This document shows, in pieces, positions 57,501-64,000 of a stretch of DNA of 64,000 bases (its first letter is position 1; every line of letters starts with the position of its first letter). The stretch covers positions 1,116,001-1,180,000 of the forward strand of contig OZ038453.1 in NCBI GenBank assembly GCA_964036195.1. Reading direction: 5' to 3'. The translations under genes were made by a program, and so were the position numbers. This DNA is from Sphaerolaimus hirsutus (lineage: Eukaryota; Nematoda; Chromadorea; Monhysterida; Sphaerolaimidae). The notes under the pieces were generated by a model. The model did not search any database. It was given only the letters and a program-made list of their open reading frames with translations, and had not been told where the DNA came from.

Positions 57501-60500
57501 GACGGCCAAAACTTGGTGTGCATGTAAACCCAGTGTGCATGTAGACCCCTTGCTTCGGGGGCCAGGTACATATCCAGGATTTATGAGCATGGTGTATGTT
57601 TGTTTACTGAGCCTGCTGTATGGGAGGGGGATTCAGCCACCCGCCCTAAAAGTTTACTTACATGGTGATGAAATGGCATCATGGTGCTGGCTCCATTGGC
57701 ATTGGTGCCAAAAATCTCTGATATGTATGTTTATACATGTACATAAAGAGAGACTGGCACCCCAGTTGCTGTATTTTTTGAGAGAATTACCAGTACGCTT
57801 ACCAATGTACTTCTAAAATATCAGTGTGATGGAAAAATGTGGGAAAATGGGCCTACATGCGCACCAGGTTTACATGCGCACTGGCACAGACCCCCACAGA
57901 CTGCTGTATATGTATTTGACATACATATACACATTTTAGGTGGGATCGTGAACACATGAGGCTGCGCGACCGGTGAGATGAAATCACCGGTCGCCTGAAG
58001 CAAGAATTGCGCGCTTGCGCGCAAAATTTTTTGACAAATGACCCTAAAATTGATGCCGGAAGTTACATTTCAATGCATATCCCTACTCTCACCCAGGAAG
58101 GGGGGAGGCGGCCGATTTTTTTATAAGTTCAGTTCGGTTCTTTAGTTCGGTTCCGGGTCTAAGTGCCGGTTCTCGGTTCCGGTTCGGGTATTTTTTTCGG
58201 TTCCGGTTCTCGGTTCTCGGTTCCAAAATTGTGCTCGGTTCTCGGTTCGGTTCGGTTCGGTTCGGTTCGGTTCCCCAACCCTACCCAACAATATGGCCGA
58301 AATACCCACACCCGAAATTCCAATAGCCAATACCCATCTATGGGTATTGCATACTCCAAACTTTCAATTGCGATTATCTCAAAATCGATTTTTTGTAGAT
58401 CGGTACTTTTAGAAGCACACCCTTCAAATACACATATGCTTCGTGCCGACCTTGCACATACCACAATATTTTTTCAACACTACAGCTTCATTTGCAACAT
58501 TATTCAGCACTTTTACATTTGCACGTCGTAGGTGGATTCGTGAGCAAACTTTGAATTGGGACGGGAACCAGTTGACATTTCGTGTCCTTGGTAACTAGTC
58601 TGTGTTGGGCCATTTTCGTGAGCTTTTGCGCATCTAAGTTCCCAAAATTATGCCTCGGGGGTAGAAAAATAGATATCTGGGGCGTTTGGGGGAGGGGTAA
58701 TCCCTCAATCCCAATACTGAAACCATGTTGGATACATTACCCCTCAATTTTTTTTAAAAACAATACCCCCCTTACTTAAACGTTCACGTTTGATTTTTTG
58801 CAGAACCTACGTTTTACGCTATGAAACGATAGTTACGATTTTGGTCCTATGGATGCTGTATCTTTACATTCGGTGGTACAGCGAAGCGGCCAGGTGAGAC
58901 ATTTTATTAGTATACTCGGCGGACCGCAAAGTATGCGTCCAAAATTATTTGTCTTGGTCGATAACGCGTGAGCTGGATACTTATGTACGCACTTTCACAA
59001 AAAGAAAAATATTTAAAAAAAGAAAAAGGCGGAGTCGCGTACAAACAAGGAATGTTTTTTCTTTTTTTTTGCTGCAATTATTTTTATTTTATTAATGATG
59101 ACGTCATGATGGAGTGTTTCCTCCGGAAAAATGTACGGCGTAATGTCATCCGAGTATATATATACTGTAACGCTGTATGAAGAGGGTTACCGTATTTTGG
59201 TGAATAAAGTCACGTGGAAAATTGTGCAACTAATTTACCCGTAGTGTCCGCAGTGAAATGCGATGGGTTTTGTTGTTAAAATTGGGTTTTAACTGGTTTT
59301 GTTGTTAAAATCTGGTTTTGTTGTTAAAATTGCAAATGGTAGATTTCGTTGCCTTTCATTTCATGTGAGTGCAATAAAGTGCGGCTTTCTCTTGTTAGAC
59401 AGTCTGAAAAAGCGAGCCAAAAAGCGTGCAAATTGTGAATCTGGTGCCAGTTCCGCAAATTGAGAAGTGAGAAGTAAAATGGCAAAAGTGAAGTGAAATG
59501 GCAAGTAAATTGGCAAAAGTGAAGTGAAATGGCAAAAGTGAAGTGAAATGGCAAGTAAATTGGCAAAAGTGAAGTGAAATGGCAAAAGTGAAGTGAAATG
59601 GCAAAAGTGAAGTGAAATGGCAAGTAAATTGGCAAAAGTGAAGTGAAATGGCAAGTAAATTGGCAAAAGTGACGTGAAATGGCAAGTAAATTGGCAAAAG
59701 TGAAGTGAAATGGCAAGTAAATTGGCAGAGGTGAAGTAAAAAGTAAAGATAAAAACATTTCTCTTCGCATTTGCTATTTTACTTCTCACTTCTCCATTTG
59801 CGGAACTGGCCCCTGGAAAGTGCGCAATCTTAGTATTGAGTGTAAGAGTGAGTTCTGGTGCCAATTTCGTATTTATCTGGATAAGTAATTAAAACTATCT
59901 TGAAGTGAGCAATAAAAAGTGAAACAGGGGTCTCCAAGATTTTGGCCCTCGCGGGGGTTGGATAGATAGCAAATCGCTCCTCCGGAGGGATAGATAGCTG
60001 AACATTTTTCTGGGGGGGGGGCTGGGGGGGCACAATATTAAGGCTTTTTCAAGGTTAAGAAGGCAGAAAGGGGAAAAATCGCTAATAATCAGTTAGAAGT
60101 AGCCAAAAGTAGCTTTAAAATGGTACAAAATAGGTATATCACCATGTATATAGCCGGAAAGCACGATTTTGAAGGTGAAAAACTATAAAAAGGTGCGAAA
60201 ATTAGTGATTTTGAGCGAAAATTGGGGCGAAATTTCTCAAAAACCACTCCAGATAGATAGATAGCTGAGCGATTTGGGGGGGGGGTCTTTTGGGGTAGTA
60301 GCCAAAAATTTTGCATCGGGATAGATAGATAGCTGGCCGATTTGGGGGGGGGCAGCCCCCCCCCCCCCCCTAGGAGACCCCTGAAGTGAAAATAAAAGTC
60401 AATTTATAAGTCAATTTATTTGAAGTTGAAGATTAAGTACTCCATTTACTTTACCTCTATGCTAATGCGCCCATTTCCGACATTTCAAATTTGCACATTT

Positions 60501-62774
60501 ATTTTGCAAACCCATTTAAATAGTTCTAAAATTCTTGATTTTTTTGCACAGAAATCCCGACAGCCTGAAACGGGATGGCAATTCTCCGTCAAAATCTTGG
60601 GTCAATTTTCCCGGTTTCACGACAGTTTTTGCATCGACATTTTCTCACCTTTTCGGCAGCTCCGAACACGTTCAAGCTTTTGAAGATTTGAAATCGAAAT
60701 TGAGTGAATTTTTCGACGATTTGACACAGGGAAAGGAGTTTCAGAGGGAGGCTTTTTCGCATGTGACAAAACAAGGTAAGTACTTTAAATTTCTTTTTTT
60801 GATAATTGTGCCGTCCGCTTCTAAAAGTCGATAACTTCAAAATTTCAAAAATTGTATTGTGCACGGAGTTTTCAGAACTCCAACGCAAATTTTCCGAATT
60901 TTTTCAGCGCCACTTGCCCCTTGTTTAAAGTGTCACATTTTGACACTTTTCGGACACTCCTTAATAATTTTCAAAACTCCACTTTTTGTGGAAACACACA
61001 CCAAGAAATGTGTTAAGTCAATGTGGAAAGAAAAGTCATATCGTTCCAAATTTAGACAGATTTCACAAGAAAATACAAAACAAAGAAAAACGGTATTTCT
61101 CCAAAATCACTTTTACCGTATTTCTTCTAATATAACGGCATACCTCCAATAGAACGGCACCTCCAATAGAACGGCAGGTTTTGGCACTTTTTTACACCCA
61201 CGAAAAGAATAGAACGGCAGCCTCCAATTGAACGGCATCTCCAATAGAATGGCAAGTAAAAAAGTTGACGAAAAAAAATAGAACGGCGCCGTTATATTAG
61301 AAGAAATACGGTAAAATAACCGAAACAATTTGTCACAGCGCCGTCACAAAGCTGGGAGGCGTCCGGCCATAATTGGGCGGTTTATGCGAGAACTGGCGCC
61401 AGATTGTCTATGGAAGACCGGTTTGAAATATTGCACAGCGACCAGTTTCAATTTTTCGGCGTTTATGATGGACATGGTGGGGAGGTTGGTTTTTATATAT
61501 TTATGTTGATTTTTTTGGGTGTATTTTTTATAACATGGGGCGGTGACGCACTCTGTAAAGTATAAATTAGACTTGTAAAATGTCTATTACAAATACCGTA
61601 TATCCTCGAATAAGACCCCCCCACTCGAATAACTCCTCCCCCTTGAATAACTCCCCCTCAAAAACACTGACGAAAAAATAACTCCCCTGGGCTCTTATTC
61701 GAGGATATACAGTATAAAAGGATATTGTTACAGAACTTTTGACATTTTGCGTTTGACAAATTTGTATGACATGCGGGGGGTTCAGACAGATTTTGAACGT
61801 TAAAATGGGGGAAAAATTCCTAAAAAATCGCTCGTGATCACTAGATAGCTGTGCTATTCAGGGGGTAGTCGAAAATCTAACCTCGTTTTATTTACAACTT
61901 TTTCAAACGTTATTTAACCATAAAAGTCCATTATTCGCAGCAAGTATCGACATTCCTCGAGCAGTATTTCGGTAAAACGTCACTTTTTAACTACCGTAAA
62001 ACATTGGAAAAGAGATCCAATTTTGACAGTAAACAGTGGAATTCGATTGTCAGTGAAAGTATAGAGAATTTGGACAAAATGTGTATGGCTACGGCTCAGA
62101 GAGCCGCGTATTATGCTGGTTGGTTTTTTTAGAGGGAGTTTTTTATTTTTTAAGAAAAAAAAACAATTTCAATAGAAAGAAAGAAAATGTGATGAATTTT
62201 GCTGGCATTTATCTGTGCGAATTGTGTGTAGAGTCCGTTCGTATTTTTGTGTCCTATTTTTTTACGGTGGCAGAATTGACAGCACGGCAAATAGCATTGA
62301 AAAATATTTTTAAATATCAAAAAAATACCTCAAAATATAGAATCTATATTGATTTATATTTTTACAAGGATAGATATCTTTTTGTCAAGAGATTTTCTGA
62401 GATTATATTTGTTCAAAATCCCCATTTTTCAATACAAAATCACCCAAAATGAAATTTTTTCCATTTACCGACAAGCCTTTTCATTAATTGTTTGTGATTC
62501 CGATAAAGTTCTATGTTCTATGCCAAAGGTTTGTTATTCTACAAAGTTATTTTAACTAGTTATGCAAATGAAAATGTTTAACAAGCTTTCAGAGTGTGTT
62601 TACAGTCATTTTTAAACTCAAAACATTTAAACTTCTGCAGGCTCCACATTGCTGGCGGCTACGATTTTGGAAGATCGCTATTTGACAGTGTTTAATGTCG
62701 GAGATTCCCGAGCTATTTTGTGCGATAAAAATGGAAATTCCACAAGTGTTACTACTGACCACAAGCCGAATTTG
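54441..62774 (+). CDS. PPM1L: PPM1L-like membrane PP2C protein phosphatase, 5' and central exons (3' end beyond window)
   Basis: Metal-dependent Ser/Thr phosphatase of the PPM family; PPM1L is a membrane protein acting on stress-kinase and ceramide-transport targets (family knowledge). Exons: 54441-54544, 55753-56031, 58804-58893, 60552-60775, 61339-61484, 61941-62118, 62641-62774. Phases run 2,2,2,1,0,1, all GT..AG; 385 aa so far. Seen: a hydrophobic segment around residues 137-153 (TIVTILVLWMLYLYI) preceded by VLRYE, as in the PPM1L N-terminus; RLSMEDRFE (254-262); FGVYDGHGGE (272-281), metal ligand Asp276; FNVGDSRAILCDKNGN (358-373); DHKPNL. The last donor is GTATGT at 62775. The following family block (KRAGGFI, metal-binding DG and DN) is not in the window. 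The N-terminus is longer than in PPM1L and its true start may lie further upstream. Confidence 0.88.
54545..55752 (+). mobile_element. Introner: family-B hairpin forming PPM1L-like intron, with nested insertion
   Basis: The intron begins AG|GTGCCAATTTTGCAAGTGG and ends CCACTTGTAGAATTGGCTCCAG|. These are the inverted termini of family B, with AGAAGTGACA and TGTCACTTGT subterminal. A (GAACCG)n element (54886-55662, target duplication CTTATCAC) later inserted into it. Exon phases on both sides are 2, and the join reads RLST-S-PQRPKNQ. Confidence 0.82.
54886..55662. mobile_element. R2-superfamily element with (GAACCG)n arms, 8-bp duplication
   Basis: TAGGGTTGGGGAACCGAACC ... GAAAATTCCCAACCCTA, flanked by CTTATCAC. 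Inserted inside the family-B intron. Confidence 0.9.
56155..56425. repeat. Irregular tandem array of AAAAGTACCGATCTAC units
   Basis: Six or seven units 30-70 bp apart, each GTGCTT(CTAAA/TTTTACTATGG)AAAGTACCGATCTAC. A single inverted unit (GTAGATCGGTACTTTTAGAA GCACACCC) lies at 58397-58424 and marks the other end. Confidence 0.75.
56538..57113. mobile_element. R2 (GGGATC)n element, longest arms
   Basis: TAGGGTTCAAACGGGATTGA ... GATCCCGTTTGAACCCTA; TGTGGAT on both sides. Confidence 0.9.
57130..58283. mobile_element. R2-superfamily (GAACCG)n element with R4-like insert, 8-bp duplication
   Basis: TAGGGTTGGGAATTTCAAAA ... GGTTCCCCAACCCTA, flanked by CCCAACAA. An R4-like part (57568-58115, CATATCCAGGATTTATGAGC, GCGCGCTTGCGCGC) lies inside. 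Confidence 0.88.
58912..59160. mobile_element. R18-type element in PPM1L intron 3
   Basis: TATACTCGGCGGACCGCAAA ... CATCCGAGTATA. Confidence 0.6.
59441..59816. mobile_element. Family-B element with minisatellite interior
   Basis: CTGGTGCCAGTTCCGCAAAT ... CATTTGCGGAACTGGCCCCTGG. The interior is about ten tandem GAAATGGCAAAAGTGAA / GGCAAGTAAATT units. Confidence 0.88.
59925..60383. mobile_element. R5 element, 8-bp duplication
   Basis: CAGGGGTCTCCAAGATTTTG ... TAGGAGACCCCTG, flanked by AAGTGAAA. Confidence 0.92.
61114..61313. mobile_element. R1b hairpin in PPM1L intron 4
   Basis: TACCGTATTTCTTCTAATAT ... AGAAGAAATACGGTA. Confidence 0.8.
61339..61484 (+). CDS. PPM1L: PP2C exon with MEDR and DGHGG metal-site motifs
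   Basis: Encodes SWEASGHNWAVYARTGARLS, then MEDRFEI, LHSDQFQFFGVYDGHGGE. The glutamate and aspartate of MED and the DGHGG aspartate belong to the binuclear metal centre. It enters in phase 1, completing Ala233, and leaves in phase 0 at GAG|GTTGGT. A hairpin with TACCGTATTTCTTC ends (61114-61313) stops 25 bp before the acceptor. Confidence 0.9.
61594..61714. mobile_element. R1 variant, short copy in PPM1L intron 5
   Basis: TACCGTATATCCTCGAATAA ... CGAGGATATACAGTA. Confidence 0.75.
62641..62774 (+). CDS. PPM1L: PP2C exon with VGDSR motif, last exon visible
   Basis: Completes Gly341 then reads STLLAATILEDRYLTVFNVG, DSRAILCDKNGNSTSV and DHKPNL. The donor is TTG|GTATGT. A hairpin of the GGCCACAGGCCTATTTCGC type starts 14 bp after the donor. 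Confidence 0.9.
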
Positions 62775-62787
62775 GTATGTTTTAATT

Positions 62788-63660
62788 GGGCCACAGGCCT
62801 ATTTCGCACATAAACCCTTTTCGCACATACGCCCGTTTCGCACATGGATGAAACGCGGACCGCACATACGCCCGTTTCGCACGTAACTGTTGCTATGTGC
62901 GAAGCGGGCCTACGTGCTTGTGTTGTGACCGGGCACTCCAACATTACCCCCTTTTTTCAAGTGAAAATGTGGAAAGTAAAGTGACTTGTCTTTTGAATTT
63001 TCACTTTTTTCACTGGAAAAAAGTGATAAATATGTTGAAAACTCATTTGAACCTTGAGAACTCGTTGTGCTGCGGGTGGGTGGGGGTGCCCGGTCACAAG
63101 CACGACACGCACATAGGCAGGGACGTATCCAGGATTTTTGAGCGGGGGGGGGGCTGCTTGTTTACGGAGGCCGGCGAGGGGGGGGGCTCAGCCCCCCCCC
63201 CCTAAAATTTTAGGTACATAGTGGCGGAATGGCGCCATGGCGCTGGCGCCATTAGTAGGCGCCACGCCATGGCGCCATTGGCGTTGGCGTCGGCGCCATG
63301 AAACGCTGTATATGTATGTAAATATACATACAAAACAACAAAAAGCACACCATTGAGTGCATTTATAACGATCTGCTGCCACATGGAGCAAATCTGATGA
63401 TAATACCTTATGTCTGGTGAAGAATGCGCGCTTGCGCACAAAATTTTTTACGCTGACGTTGAAAAAGTCGCATTTTCCGGTAACTTTCTGGTCTCGCCCC
63501 GGGAGGGGGGGGGCTGCAGCCCCCCCCGCCCCCCCCTGGATACGGCCCTGCACATAGGTCCGTTTCGCACATAGCATCAGTTATGTGCGAAACGGGCGTA
63601 TGTGCTGTCCGGGTTTCATCCATGTGCGAAACGGGTTTATGTGCGGAACAGTGCACCCCG
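62788..63660. mobile_element. R7b hairpin with R4 insertion
   Basis: GGCCACAGGCCTATTTCGCA ... TGTGCGGAACAGTGCACCCC. Arms of CGCACATACGCCCGTTTCGC; R4 63118-63550 is inside. Confidence 0.8.
63118..63550. mobile_element. R4 element, inverted, 8-bp duplication
   Basis: CAGGGACGTATCCAGGATTT ... CTGGATACGGCCCTG, flanked by CACATAGG. Confidence 0.92.
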
Positions 63661-63832
63661 TTTTAATTGTCATATCGATATCGAAATTTTTTGCAAAAGT
63701 CTATTTTCTCATATGAATGTTGGATATCGACCATATTTTTCTCTAAAATATTGAATATCGATATCGAATATCGCGTTTCATAAGAAAACATATTGAATGT
63801 CAAATATCGATATCGAAAAGTCATATCGTCCC
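63655..63832. repeat. TATCGATATCGA palindrome
   Basis: TCATATCGATATCGAAATTT ... ATATCGATATCGAAAAGTCA; short inverted units around an AT core. Confidence 0.6.
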
Positions 63833-64000
63833 TAGGGTTGGCCGATGTTTTTTTTTAAACGTTTTTTTTATTAAAAAAACGTTTTTTTTTTAAAAAAAAA
63901 CATGACGTCCGAAATGTTTTTTTTTTAAAAAAACATCGGCCAAAATTTTTAGTACTAAGCACTAGGTATTTTGCAAAATTTTTGCGCGCAAGCGCGCAAT
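63833..64000. mobile_element. R2-superfamily A/T-arm element, cut by window end
   Basis: TAGGGTTGGCCGATGTTTTT as at 41097, with the same AAGCACTAGGTATTTTGCAA core. Confidence 0.85.

Larger units (their letters stand above)
56046..58612. mobile_element. Large R10-type composite filling PPM1L intron 2
   Basis: CACATACTAGTTGACGATGA ... CTTGGTAACTAGTCTGTGTTG, with inner arms CAAAATGTCAACTGGTCCC / GGAACCAGTTGACATTTCG. Contains the AAAGTACCGATCTAC array, R2 at 56538-57113 and (GAACCG)n at 57130-58283. Confidence 0.65.

Noticed and set aside
59324..59864. Long minus-strand frames (HFTFANLLAISLHFCQF repeats)
   Set aside because: They are translations of the tandem GAAATGGCAAAAGTG units inside a family-B element; repeats of 12 or 18 bp stay open in several frames.

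Overview
The window is nuclear DNA of an intron-bearing animal, most likely a repeat-rich invertebrate. Coding exons are short, have canonical GT..AG junctions, and encode animal-type proteins (a UBL-USP14, a DHDDS-type cis-prenyltransferase, a secernin, a membrane PP2C). The standard code fits every exon, and nothing bacterial is seen. I cannot name the species. The splice-competent hairpin repeats described below recall introner-rich marine lineages, which is only a hint.

Layout. 1-31 kb is almost pure repeat; its only gene-like part is a set of minus-strand exons at 2943-3577. 31.2-35.0 kb (minus) holds a complete four-exon DHDDS/cis-prenyltransferase. 36.0-44.3 kb (minus) holds USP14; one central exon is missing and a 200-N assembly gap (41881-42080) lies where it is expected. 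44.6-49.4 kb (minus) holds a ten-exon secernin. From 54.4 kb (possibly 50.1 kb) to beyond 62.8 kb (plus) lies a PPM1L-like PP2C phosphatase whose 3' exons are outside the window. I rebuilt all four genes exon by exon: each junction was read from the sequence and every phase agrees with the next.

Repeats. More than 70% of the window is short palindromic, non-autonomous elements nested in each other. Many copies have clear 8-bp target duplications, as in hAT-like or P-like DNA transposons. Their interiors are often microsatellite-like runs: (GGGATC)n, (GAACCG)n, (GCGCCA)n, A/T-rich AAACGTTT, G/C homopolymers.

Main discovery candidate. Two hairpin families ('A', termini CCAGGKGGCAGTCCC, and 'B', termini GGTGCCAGTTCCGCAAGTGG) occur all over the intergenic DNA and also make up whole introns, end to end. 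Secernin introns 44676-44870 and 46738-46908 are A copies; PPM1L intron 54545-55752 is a B copy; secernin intron 45258-45433 has an A-type 5' end and a B-type 3' end; a B copy probably forms the intron 3220-3338. The GT and AG lie at the element termini. This is the signature of introners, that is, transposons that create introns.

The four recognised genes have no shared pathway: dolichol synthesis, proteasome-linked deubiquitination, a secernin of uncertain function and a membrane phosphatase.
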